Assembly: GCA_910584945.1 (NCBI GenBank) | Contig: CAJUDY010000036.1 | Coordinates: 1-40,040, forward strand | DNA length: 40,040 bases | Source: an uncultured Lachnospiraceae bacterium | Lineage (GTDB): Bacteria; Bacillota; Clostridia; Lachnospirales; Lachnospiraceae | Reading direction: 5' to 3' | Part shown: one piece after another, positions 8,518 through 17,314 of the stretch | Layout of the letters: the number at the start of each line of letters is the position of its first letter | Numbering within the stretch: position 1 is the stretch's first letter | Position numbers and translations under genes: made by a program | The notes under the pieces: generated by a model | The model's database searches: none | What the model was told of the DNA's origin: nothing | Seen by the model: the letters and a program-made list of their open reading frames with translations, nothing else

Positions 8518-9357
8518 CTAACCCTTGACCGCTCCTGCCATCATACCCTTGATCAGCTTATCCTGGCCGAAGATAAAGACAATAATCATGGGCAGGATGG
8601 AGATAAACAATACTGTCATGATCATGGGAATGTTCATGGAATACTGCCCCTGAAACTCCTGTACGGCCAGCGGCAGCGTCCGGTTGCCCGCGGTCTGCGT
8701 CAGAGTCAGAGCAAAGCTGAACTCATTCCAGATATTGACTCCGTCGTAAATGACCAAAGTCGCCAGTCCCGGCTTGACTAGTGGAAGCATAATCCGCCAG
8801 AAGATCCCGTACAGACTGCAGCCGTCGATTTTCGCCGCTTCCTCCAGATCCTTGGGGATTGTCGCCATAAAGGTTGTCAGAATGAAGACCGAGATTGGCA
8901 GGTTAAATGCCACATAAGGTCCCACCAATGCCCAGATACTGTCATACAGCCCGGTTCTCACCGACATCATAAAGATCGGAAGCAGCGTCACATGGATCGG
9001 CACCGACATACACGCCACGATCAGGGAATAGATCGGTTTATTCAGACGGAAGGTCCAGCGGGAAAGCGGATAAGCTGCCAGCGCGCTGAGTGCCAGCAGG
9101 ATCACAAGGGATACTGCCATAACTATAACAGAGTTGAAGAAATACTTCCAGATCCCTCCTGTAAATACATCGATGTAATTCTTCAAATACAGTCCTTCCG
9201 GCAGGGAGAACACCCCGTTGTTCATCAGTTCAAACTGTTCCTTCAAGGTACACATGATCAGAAAGAAAAACGGAATCATGCAGACCAGAAACCAGACAAC
9301 CACCAGCACACCGATCAAAGCCGACGACGGCCGGAAACCCTTTTTTCTGCCAGCCAT
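8518..9357 (-). CDS. Carbohydrate ABC transporter permease (MalG-like)
   Basis: A 279-residue inner-membrane permease of the CUT1 family with six predicted helices. The first helix (about 15-37, LIGVLVVVWFLVCMIPFFFLIM) follows a basic N-terminus. The cytoplasmic EAA loop that contacts the ATPase is present (EEAAKIDGCSLYGIFWRIML, about 184-203). It ends 24 bases before the sensor kinase gene and begins 3 bases after its partner permease. It forms a heterodimer with the 298-residue permease to import oligosaccharides. No dedicated ATPase is encoded here, so a shared MsmX/UgpC-type ATPase elsewhere must power it, as is usual for Firmicute CUT1 systems. Confidence 0.92.
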   Translation of the reverse strand: MAGRKKGFRPSSALIGVLVVVWFLVCMIPFFFLIMCTLKEQFELMNNGVFSLPEGLYLKNYIDVFTGGIWKYFFNSVIVMAVSLVILLALSALAAYPLSRWTFRLNKPIYSLIVACMSVPIHVTLLPIFMMSVRTGLYDSIWALVGPYVAFNLPISVFILTTFMATIPKDLEEAAKIDGCSLYGIFWRIMLPLVKPGLATLVIYDGVNIWNEFSFALTLTQTAGNRTLPLAVQEFQGQYSMNIPMIMTVLFISILPMIIVFIFGQDKLIKGMMAGAVKG

Positions 9358-9360
9358 TTC

Positions 9361-10257
9361 CTAATCCTCCTCTCTGTTCAGAATCCGCATGGTGACAATC
9401 GCAATCGCGGAGATCAAAAGAAACATGCCGGATGCGATCGCCGAGGCATAGCCCATGCGGTAGGAGCTGAACGCGTTGGAATACATATACGTTGCCATCA
9501 GCTCCGACGCATGGCTTGGGCCGCCGTTGGTCAGTACATACACCAGGTCAAAATATTTCAAAGAACCTACAATCGATAACACAACCGCACTTTTGATCGT
9601 GGGTTTTAAGAGCGGCAGGGACACCTGCCAGAAATACTGACTCTCCGTAGCTCCGTCCACCATCGCCGCCTCATGAACATCGGAAGGCAGTCCGCTGTAA
9701 CCGGCCAGATAATAGACCATATAAAACGGAATAAACTGCCAGGCGATGATAAAAATACAGGTCACAAGCACGGTCCCCGTGTTGCCCAGCAGGTCCACTG
9801 TCCCCCCTCCGAACAGCTTCGAGATCGCCGTGACGAAGCCGGTGTTGGCGTCCAGCGCATACCGGAACAGATAACCGATGGCCACGGAAGACATCAGCAT
9901 GGGAATAAACCAGATGACCTTACAGACATTCCCCTTTTTGCCGACCTTATCCAGAAACGTAGCCAGCGCCAGACCGATGGGCATCTGAATCACGATGGAA
10001 AGCACCATGACCAGAAGATTGTTCTTAAATGCATTCCAGAATACCTTATCCGTCAGAAGCTCCGCCCAGTTCTTAAGACCGATGAACGACTTGCTGCTGG
10101 AATAACCGTTCCACTCGTATCCGCTGGTGATGAACGACTGGATGATTGGATAGATGATATAGACAGCGATCACCAGCAGCGCCGGGATCAGGAAGATGGC
10201 TGCCGCAACAGCCGTCTCCTTTCTGCGCCGCAGGCTCATGGATGATCCTTTACTCAT
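9361..10257 (-). CDS. Carbohydrate ABC transporter permease (MalF/UgpA-like)
   Basis: A 298-residue CUT1 permease. Hydrophobic helices begin at about residue 15 (VAAAIFLIPALLVIAVYIIYP), followed by the family-typical IIQSFITSGYEWNGYS region. The EAA loop is HEAAMVDGATESQYFWQVSL (about 194-213). The start has a GGGAGG ribosome site. It is the second gene of the operon, 19 bases after the binding-protein gene and 3 bases before the MalG-like partner. Substrate is inferred as xylo- or other beta-linked oligosaccharides from the linked GH120, GH5 and GH43 genes. Confidence 0.92.
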   Translation of the reverse strand: MSKGSSMSLRRRKETAVAAAIFLIPALLVIAVYIIYPIIQSFITSGYEWNGYSSSKSFIGLKNWAELLTDKVFWNAFKNNLLVMVLSIVIQMPIGLALATFLDKVGKKGNVCKVIWFIPMLMSSVAIGYLFRYALDANTGFVTAISKLFGGGTVDLLGNTGTVLVTCIFIIAWQFIPFYMVYYLAGYSGLPSDVHEAAMVDGATESQYFWQVSLPLLKPTIKSAVVLSIVGSLKYFDLVYVLTNGGPSHASELMATYMYSNAFSSYRMGYASAIASGMFLLISAIAIVTMRILNREED

Positions 10258-10276
10258 CAGGAAGTTCCTCCCTCTC

Positions 10277-11611
10277 CTATTTGTTCAGATAAGCGGTCAT
10301 GGCAGACTGCAGCTCTTTGTTGGCTTCCTCCGGCGTCATGGTCAGCCCAAAGATCTCCTGACTGGTCTGTTTATGTACTTCCGCAACCTCTGCGGGCAGA
10401 TACTGATCATACCAGAGCTGAATACCCGACGCTCCGTTGACCGTATCCAGAACTTCGTTGACGACTTCATCATCGGAAGTGAAGCTTTTCAAGGGGATGA
10501 TCTTGCCGTTCGCCGTACGGTCCGTCAACGCCTGCTCATCCAGAAGAGACTGGATCAGATGGAACGCGCCCTCCGGATCTTTGCTGGAAGCGGACACGCA
10601 GTACAGATTGTCTCCGATGGTGCCCAGGCAGAGATTCGGATCTGCGTCAGAGCCTTCCAGGGCCGGGAACGGGAAGAAGCCCAGCTTATCATCATCCAGA
10701 AACTGTTGATTCTCTCCTGCGATCGTACTGACGAACCAGGAACCCATCAGATCCATGGCAGCGTTGCCGGAGTAGAACAGCATACGGGCCTGCCCGGAAT
10801 CATCGTCCATGCCGTTGAATCCGTCACAAAAGTACTTCTTGCTGACCCAGTCCTGGATGGTCTGTCCGGCATAGACAAAGGCGTCGTTTTCAAAAGAGCC
10901 GCTTCCTGCCGCTGCGTCCGCAAAGGGCGTAAGGCCGCCGTAACGGGTCGCCAGATACTGAAAATACATGGAACCGGTCCACTGGGTGGAGTTGGCCAGG
11001 GCAAAGGGAGCGACTCCGTTGGCAACCAATGTGTCACAAACCGCTTCCAGCTCTGCAATGGTGGTCGGTTCTTCCAGGTTGTATTTGGCAAACACATCCT
11101 TATTATAGAAGATACCGGCAACGGAGATGTTCTCCACCGGCACTGCATAGATGGAATCCTGGTAAGAACACTGGGCAATCCCCGCGTCCACAAACTGATC
11201 CGCATAACCGTCTTCGTTCATCAGATCCGTAATATTGTAGATCAGTCCTTCCTCAATATAGTCATACATGGTCTGTCCACCCCAGGTGATAAAGATATCC
11301 GGCATGGTACCTGCATTGATCGCGAGGGACAGATCGGATTTGTAGCTGTCGTTCTGCTTCTCTACCACCGTCACGTCGTACTGGGGATTCTCCGCCACAA
11401 AACGATCCACCGAGGCCTGAATCACATCATTCATTGTCCCGGTCTGAATATGCCAGAGCGTCAGCGGGATCTTGTCTCCAGACGCCTCCGTCTCCCCGGT
11501 GCTTTCGGATGCGCCGGGAACTGCCGTTGATCCGCCGGACCCTCCGCAGGCTGTGAGCAGGAACATGCACGCCGCCAGGCTGCCCGCCGCAATTTTTTTC
11601 ATCTTTCTCAT
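10277..11611 (-). CDS. Extracellular sugar-binding lipoprotein of ABC transporter
   Basis: A family 1 solute-binding protein of 444 residues. It starts with a lipoprotein signal peptide (basic MRKMKK, hydrophobic core, lipobox LTAC with Cys22), then a low-complexity GGSGGS linker and an acidic region. The mature part opens with the strand IPLTLWHIQTG and continues with the classic sugar-binder blocks NAGTMPDIFITWGG and GKAAMDLMGSW-like AAMDLMGSWFVS. It delivers oligosaccharides to the two permeases encoded downstream. The RBS AGGAGGGA precedes the ATG at 11611. It is the first and probably most highly expressed gene of the operon. Confidence 0.93.
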   Translation of the reverse strand: MRKMKKIAAGSLAACMFLLTACGGSGGSTAVPGASESTGETEASGDKIPLTLWHIQTGTMNDVIQASVDRFVAENPQYDVTVVEKQNDSYKSDLSLAINAGTMPDIFITWGGQTMYDYIEEGLIYNITDLMNEDGYADQFVDAGIAQCSYQDSIYAVPVENISVAGIFYNKDVFAKYNLEEPTTIAELEAVCDTLVANGVAPFALANSTQWTGSMYFQYLATRYGGLTPFADAAAGSGSFENDAFVYAGQTIQDWVSKKYFCDGFNGMDDDSGQARMLFYSGNAAMDLMGSWFVSTIAGENQQFLDDDKLGFFPFPALEGSDADPNLCLGTIGDNLYCVSASSKDPEGAFHLIQSLLDEQALTDRTANGKIIPLKSFTSDDEVVNEVLDTVNGASGIQLWYDQYLPAEVAEVHKQTSQEIFGLTMTPEEANKELQSAMTAYLNK

Positions 11612-11755
11612 TTTTTCATTCCCTCCTACTTCATTGAATTGATATTTTTATTTTATCATCCGATTTTTCGTGAAGATATAGAGAAATTTGTCCCATGCAC
11701 CCGAATTTTTAGTCAATATCACCGCCTTTTAAAATCTGTACTCCCTTTTTTATAA

Positions 11756-11783
11756 ATTTTACCGAATCAATCATTGGTAAAAT
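11756..11783. promoter_or_regulatory. Inverted repeat upstream of the sugar operon
   Basis: ATTTTACC-N12-GGTAAAAT is a perfect 8-bp dyad with a 12-base centre, about 145 bases upstream of the binding-protein start, in an AT-rich control region (11612-11825). A TTGACT hexamer on the minus strand (near 11711-11716) could be a -35, but I see no good -10 at the right distance, so the promoter itself is not assigned. The dyad could bind a repressor or the linked AraC-type regulator. Confidence 0.35.
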
Positions 11784-11825
11784 TTGCTTTTAGAAAGAAA
11801 GCATACAGCAAAACAGACAAAAGAA

Positions 11826-11878
11826 AGGAGAAGAAAGCCTTTTTTCAGTCAGCACTTTCTTCTCCTCTATATTTTTTT
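11826..11878 (-). terminator. Rho-independent terminator of the hrcA-dnaJ operon
   Basis: A perfect 12-bp stem, AGGAGAAGAAAG (11826-11837) with CTTTCTTCTCCT (11855-11866), encloses 17 bases. On the minus strand it follows the dnaJ stop by about 10 bases and is followed by a T-rich tract (TTTCTTTT). On the plus strand a T7 run (11872-11878) follows, so it could work both ways. Confidence 0.75.
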
Positions 11879-13043
11879 AATCTTCCAGCGACTCCTTAAT
11901 CTTCTCCATGAAGCCCTTTTTCTTCTTTGTGGCAGTATTCTTCTGATTCAGAGAATTGCCGCTCTCCAGATCATACTCTTTGAGCGCTTCCTTTGCCGCG
12001 TGGCTTAAGTTGTTCGGCACCTGGATCACCAGAGTCACATAGTGATCGCCCCGGACGCTCTTATTGCGAAGGGAGGGCATACCTTTGCCTCTCAGGCGGA
12101 CTCTGGTATCCGTCTGGGTTCCGGCCTTCACGTCGTACTCCACCTCTCCGTCCACGGTCTTGATCCGGATGGTTCCTCCAAGGGCAGCAAGCGGGAATGT
12201 AATCGGTACGGTGGAGAAGATATCCATGTCCCGTCTCTGGAACAGAGGATGCCTGGACACAATAACCTCCACCAGAAGATCTCCTCTGGGACCGCCGTTC
12301 ACTCCCGGCTCTCCCTTTCCGCGGATGCGGATGCTCTGCCCGTTGTCGATGCCCGCCGGCACCGTGACCGAGATCTTCTTCTTGCTGGAGATAAATCCCG
12401 TCCCGTAACAGTCCGGACATTTCTCTTTGATGATCTTGCCTGTCCCGTTACACTCCGGACAGGGCCTTACATTCTGCACCATGCCAAAGAGAGACTGCTG
12501 GGTATAGACCACCTGCCCCTTGCCGCCGCACTTCGTACAGGTCTGAGGCTCCGTCCCCGGCTTCGCACCGGTCCCATGACAAGTCTTGCACTCATCCTTC
12601 AGCGTCAGCTCCAGCTCCTTCTCGCAGCCCTTCACCGAATCCTCAAAACTGATTCTCACGCTGGCGCGCACATCCGCACCGCGCATGGGTCCGTTGTTCG
12701 CCCTGCGACTCCGTCCGCCGCCAAAAAGATCGCCGAAAATATCGCCGAAAATATCGCCCATATCCGCGCCCGTAAAGTCAAAGCCGCCGAAGCCTCCGCC
12801 CCCGCCTCCCTGATCAAAGGCCGCGTGTCCGAACTGATCATACTTCCGTCTCTTATCCGCATCACTCAAAATGGCATATGCCTCAGAGGCCTCCTTAAAC
12901 TTCTGCTCCGCCTCCTTGTCCCCAGGATTCATATCCGGGTGATACTTCTTCGCCAGCTTCCGATACGCGCTCTTAATGGCCGAATCATCCGCATTCTTAT
13001 CCACTCCGAGGACCTCATAATAGTCTCTTTTCGTCTCTGCCAT
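11877..13043 (-). CDS. dnaJ: Chaperone protein DnaJ
   Basis: The full-length Hsp40 co-chaperone (388 residues) that stimulates DnaK ATP hydrolysis and delivers unfolded clients. The J domain (about 5-72) carries the HPD tripeptide at 35-37. A Gly/Phe-rich linker (79-110) follows. The four zinc modules are CKTCHGTG (152), CTKCGGKG (169), CPECNGTG (195) and CPDCYGTG (209). The C-terminal client-binding domains are complete. The start has an AGAGGTAG ribosome site. It is the last gene of the hrcA operon but is separated from dnaK by 435 bases of repeats and hairpins, so its expression may be set separately by processing or attenuation there. Confidence 0.97.
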   Translation of the reverse strand: MAETKRDYYEVLGVDKNADDSAIKSAYRKLAKKYHPDMNPGDKEAEQKFKEASEAYAILSDADKRRKYDQFGHAAFDQGGGGGGFGGFDFTGADMGDIFGDIFGDLFGGGRSRRANNGPMRGADVRASVRISFEDSVKGCEKELELTLKDECKTCHGTGAKPGTEPQTCTKCGGKGQVVYTQQSLFGMVQNVRPCPECNGTGKIIKEKCPDCYGTGFISSKKKISVTVPAGIDNGQSIRIRGKGEPGVNGGPRGDLLVEVIVSRHPLFQRRDMDIFSTVPITFPLAALGGTIRIKTVDGEVEYDVKAGTQTDTRVRLRGKGMPSLRNKSVRGDHYVTLVIQVPNNLSHAAKEALKEYDLESGNSLNQKNTATKKKKGFMEKIKESLED

Positions 13044-13098
13044 ATCTATCTTCTACCTCTCATCCAAACTGCAGGAGCTCCTCCCACACAGCCAAACG

Positions 13099-13125
13099 CC
13101 CACGGCCAATCCCATTGACCGTGGG
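13099..13125. other. Hairpin upstream of dnaJ
   Basis: CCCACGG-c-CAAT-ccc-ATTG-a-CCGTGGG forms 11 base pairs with one mismatch, about 55 bases before the dnaJ start in the mRNA. It lacks a T-run and is not an obvious terminator. It could be an RNA-processing or stability hairpin between the dnaK and dnaJ parts of the transcript. Confidence 0.5.
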
Positions 13126-13141
13126 TATTCTATTCCACAGA

Positions 13142-13290
13142 CCTCCGCACAAGCAGTTTCCTGTCGCCTCTTACTCCGCAGTCCTCCGCGCAAGTCCCTG
13201 CTTTCTTTCACGCCGCAGCTTCCGCGCAAGTCCCTTGCCGCCTTCTCCACGCCATAGCCTCCGCGCAAAACCCGCGTGAACCTCCGTCAG
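13142..13290. repeat. Imperfect tandem repeat, about 38 bp unit
   Basis: Four diverged units begin at about 13142, 13183, 13221 and 13259. Each starts with a version of TCCGCGCAAGTCCCTG; three of the units then run into a pyrimidine tract ending in a version of CGCCGCAG. Unit spacing is 38-41 bases. The array fills the part of the dnaK-dnaJ spacer next to family A copy 1. An open frame crosses it on the minus strand (13053-13268), but it has no ribosome site, so I do not call a gene. Confidence 0.6.
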
Positions 13291-13474
13291 GACCCTGGGA
13301 TGCTGCCCCGGGAAGCCCTTTTGAGGCTATGGAGTCAAGACTCAAAAAATGTGGAGGCCCACACGCCGACACATTTTTCGCTTTCAGAGGCTTGACGGAA
13401 TGCCCAGCCGTACGGGTTTCCCGGGGTAGCATCCCCGGGTCCCCCGTCAGTCCCTACAAGGGTTTTGCTCACAG
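13291..13474. repeat. Family A structured element, copy 1 (candidate RNA)
   Basis: This element lies in the dnaK-dnaJ spacer and is homologous to 37805-37985, in the same orientation, with 41 identical bases at the core (13340-13380). The predicted nested stems (plus sense) are: an outer stem 13291-13318 with 13414-13441 (25 of 28 pairs, two of the exceptions G-U); GGCT/AGCC (13325-13328 with 13406-13409); a middle stem GTCAAG-a-CTC (13334-13343) with GAG-g-CTTGAC (13387-13396); an inner stem AAAAATGTG (13345-13353) with CACATTTTT (13370-13378); and an apical GGC/GCC. Homology continues to a CTCACAG at 13468. Stems differ in sequence between copies but keep pairing. On the minus strand it starts just after the dnaK stop. 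Confidence 0.75.
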
Positions 13475-13478
13475 CTCT

Positions 13479-15347
<1,869 letters not shown>

Positions 15348-15356
15348 GATAACTCC

Positions 15357-15379
15357 TCCTATTATAGTTCCGCAACTCC
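15357..15379 (-). repeat. Shared pre-RBS leader motif, copy 1
   Basis: On the minus strand GGAGTTGCGGAACT-A-TAATA-GGA sits directly before the dnaK ribosome site. Nearly the same sequence (GGAGTTGCGGAACT-T-TAATA-AGGA) precedes the glycosyltransferase start near 32514. The two genes are unrelated, so this is a shared leader or repeat end. Confidence 0.5.
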
Positions 15380-15384
15380 GCTTC

Positions 15385-15446
15385 CAGTGCCCGGGTACTA
15401 GATTAATTTCCGTCCGTTTCACGTCCGTAAATCAATCTGGGCACTG
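15385..15446 (-). other. Long hairpin in the dnaK leader
   Basis: CAGTGCCC (15385-15392) pairs perfectly with GGGCACTG (15439-15446), and AGATTAATTT (15400-15409) pairs with AAATCAATCT (15429-15438). A 7-base bulge (15393-15399) lies on one side. The single inner exception is a G-U pair in mRNA (minus) sense but an A-C mismatch in plus sense, so it fits an RNA hairpin in the grpE-dnaK transcript. GTTCCGCAACT/GTTCCGCAGCT direct repeats (15368 and 15471 regions) flank it. It may be a processing or stability site that adjusts dnaK against grpE. Confidence 0.55.
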
Positions 15447-15502
15447 TCCGCTCCGTTACTGTTTTTCATTGTTCCGCAGCTGCGCTGCTAATTTAAATTG
15501 TC

Positions 15503-16150
15503 TTAGTTTGCTACGCTTACCATGCTGTACCGCAGCACGGCATCTTTATATTGATAACCCTTCTGGAATTCTTCCGCGACGATATTCTCGCCCAGTTCCT
15601 CGTTCTCCACATGCATGACCGCGTTGTGGAGGTTGGGGTCGAATTCCTGGCCGACCGCTTCGATCGGGGTCACACCCAAGTCTGTCAGCACCGTCATCAG
15701 CTGCTTGTAGATCATCTCCATGCCGCTGGCTACCGGTCCTTCCTTTTCTTCCTCCGGAACACTCTTGATGCCCCGCTCAAAATTGTCCACCACCGGAAGA
15801 ATCTTCTCGATGACGTCCCTGGCGCCGACGGCGTACATATGGGACTTCTCTTTTTCTGTCCGGTTCCGGAAATTCTCAAATTCCGCCAGCTGACGCTTCA
15901 CCTTATCCGTCAGCTCCGCGATCTGTTCATCCCTTTTGTCCTTTTTCTCTCTTTTCTTAAAAAAGCCCTTCTTCTCTCCCGGCCCGGTCGCCTGCTCCGC
16001 CTCCTCCGGGCTTTCCTGCTCTTCCGGCGAAGACTCCGCCGCGGTCTCTTCCGGCGTCTCTTCGGTCTCCTCCGCCGCTTCGGTCAGGACTTCTTCCTCC
16101 ATGGCCTCTTCTTTTTCCAACTCTTTTTCAAGTTCTTTCTTTTCTTCCAA
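15503..16150 (-). CDS. grpE: Nucleotide exchange factor GrpE
   Basis: The 215-residue exchange factor that releases ADP from DnaK. The N-terminal third is a highly acidic, low-complexity Glu-rich tail. The long helix follows (EQIAELTDKVKRQLAEFENF), with RTEKEKS and the GrpE signature around VLPVVDNFERG. The C-terminal beta domain contains VTPIEAVGQEFDPNLHNAVM. The start is a TTG at 16150 preceded by AGGCGGAG. An internal ATG at about 16102 is an alternative, but it would remove only part of the acidic tail. It lies 16 bases after hrcA and 155 bases before dnaK, and that spacer carries the leader hairpin. Confidence 0.95.
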   Translation of the reverse strand: MEEKKELEKELEKEEAMEEEVLTEAAEETEETPEETAAESSPEEQESPEEAEQATGPGEKKGFFKKREKKDKRDEQIAELTDKVKRQLAEFENFRNRTEKEKSHMYAVGARDVIEKILPVVDNFERGIKSVPEEEKEGPVASGMEMIYKQLMTVLTDLGVTPIEAVGQEFDPNLHNAVMHVENEELGENIVAEEFQKGYQYKDAVLRYSMVSVAN

Positions 16151-16166
16151 TTCTGTCTCCGCCTTT

Positions 16167-17189
16167 CTATTTGTGGAAAACGTCGTCCAGCTGATCCATC
16201 AAGGTCTTCAGCGTACTCATAACGTTCTCGTAATCCATCCTTTTCGGTCCGATGATGCCGATGGTCCCCTGCAGTCCCTGGCCCAGCTCGTAGGTGGCGG
16301 TCACCACGCTGCAGTCCTTCATACTCTGGACCGGAGACTCGCTTCCGATGTAAACCTGGATGCCCTTGTCCTCTTTGCTCAAAGTCTCTGTGACCAGCTC
16401 TGCCAGCATCTGCTTTTCTTCCAGCGTCTGAATCAGCTCGCTGGCTTTTCCGTTGTCGCTGAGTTCCGGATACCGGAAGATATTGGTTGCGCCTCCGGTA
16501 TAGATCTCCATCCCTTCGTCGGAATGGATGGCCTCCGCCACCGCATCCACCACATCGCTAATGATATTACTATGGATGCCTGCCTGCTCTTTCATACTGG
16601 AAATCATCTGCAGATTGATCTCCGCGATGGTCTTGCCATTGAGCATGGTGTTCAGCAGAATATTCAGCTTCAGGATCGTCTCCTGATCCAGATCCTCGCA
16701 GATCGGAATCAGCTTGTTGCGGATGACGTTGCCCTCCGCCACAATCACCGCCAGAATCTGATGTTCATCCACTTTGGACAGTTGGATAAACTTCAGCTTA
16801 TTCTGATGATACTGAGGCGCCGAGATCATCGTCGCGTAATTGGTATTGTTGGCAAGAACTTTCACCACCTGCTTTAATACCTGCTCCAGCTTATCCGTTC
16901 GCTGAATCATCAGCTCTTTTAAATCTTTGACCTCCTGCTCCTTTTCCTGCATCAGGTGGTCCACATACAAGCGATAGCCTTTGTCCGAAGGAATCCTTCC
17001 CGCCGAAGTATGAGGCTGGATGATATATCCCATCTCCTCCAGATCCGACATCTCGTTGCGGATTGTGGCGGAACTCAACTTCAGGTCCGAATATTTGGAG
17101 ATGGTCCTGGAACCTACCGGCTCGCCAGTCTCCAGATATGTCTGGATAATCGCATGCAGAATCTTCAGCTTCCTCTCATCCAGATCCAC
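16167..17189 (-). CDS. hrcA: Heat-inducible transcription repressor HrcA
   Basis: The repressor of class I heat-shock genes (about 340 residues). A winged-helix N-terminus (LDERKLKILHAIIQTYLETG, then EPVGSRTISKY, SATIRNEMSDLEEMG and HTSAGRIPSDKGYR) is followed by a GAF-like dimerisation domain. It binds the CIRCE operator just upstream of its own gene, giving autoregulation titrated by chaperones. Two GTG starts are possible, 17195 and 17189. I prefer 17189 because the ribosome site AAAGGA is then 9 bases away and the protein begins MDLDERK like its relatives. It is the first gene of hrcA-grpE-dnaK-dnaJ. Confidence 0.96.
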   Translation of the reverse strand: MDLDERKLKILHAIIQTYLETGEPVGSRTISKYSDLKLSSATIRNEMSDLEEMGYIIQPHTSAGRIPSDKGYRLYVDHLMQEKEQEVKDLKELMIQRTDKLEQVLKQVVKVLANNTNYATMISAPQYHQNKLKFIQLSKVDEHQILAVIVAEGNVIRNKLIPICEDLDQETILKLNILLNTMLNGKTIAEINLQMISSMKEQAGIHSNIISDVVDAVAEAIHSDEGMEIYTGGATNIFRYPELSDNGKASELIQTLEEKQMLAELVTETLSKEDKGIQVYIGSESPVQSMKDCSVVTATYELGQGLQGTIGIIGPKRMDYENVMSTLKTLMDQLDDVFHK

Positions 17190-17216
17190 AATCACACATC
17201 CTTTCTTTTGGTCTTG

Positions 17217-17243
17217 TTAGCACTCGGCTTGTAAGAGTGCTAA
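17217..17243. promoter_or_regulatory. CIRCE operator
   Basis: TTAGCACTC-N9-GAGTGCTAA is a perfect match to the CIRCE consensus, the HrcA-binding inverted repeat. It sits just downstream of the predicted transcription start and before hrcA, so HrcA bound here blocks the whole hrcA-grpE-dnaK-dnaJ operon. Confidence 0.98.
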
Positions 17244-17257
17244 CATTTACTGAGATA

Positions 17258-17287
17258 AAGATAGCACCCCGAAGGGTGCTTTGTCAA
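17258..17287 (-). promoter_or_regulatory. Sigma-A-type promoter of the hrcA operon
   Basis: On the minus strand, TTGACA (17282-17287) and TATCTT (17258-17263) are separated by 18 bases. The -35 is a perfect consensus and the CIRCE operator follows at the expected distance. The spacer contains a GC-rich hairpin that doubles as the preceding gene's likely terminator. Confidence 0.8.
17263..17280 (-). terminator. Hairpin inside the hrcA promoter spacer, probable upstream terminator
   Basis: AGCACCC-cgaa-GGGTGCT is a 7-bp stem with a tetraloop. It falls 35 bases after the stop of the TPR lipoprotein gene and is followed on the minus strand by the T-rich ATCTTTATC. It occupies the spacer between the hrcA -35 and -10 almost exactly. 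Confidence 0.5.
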
Positions 17288-17314
17288 TACTTTTATTGTT
17301 TTTTTATGCAAATC

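Noticed and set aside
13053..13268. 71-codon minus-strand frame in the dnaK-dnaJ spacer.
   Set aside because: No ribosome site; its repeated peptide simply reflects the 38-bp tandem repeats.
13142..13290. CRISPR array.
   Set aside because: Units are tandem and diverged throughout with no constant repeat separated by unique spacers, and no cas genes are present.
13329..13450. Small plus-strand peptides over both family A copies with the same reading frame (shared LKKCGGPHADTFFA).
   Set aside because: The frame is open in both copies, but there is no ribosome site. The differences between copies keep base pairing rather than protein sequence (SRL/MRL, LTE/SSE are exactly the covarying stem), so RNA or DNA structure explains conservation better.
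15385..15446. Second CIRCE operator before dnaK.
   Set aside because: The palindrome there does not contain TTAGCACTC/GAGTGCTAA; only 17217-17243 matches.
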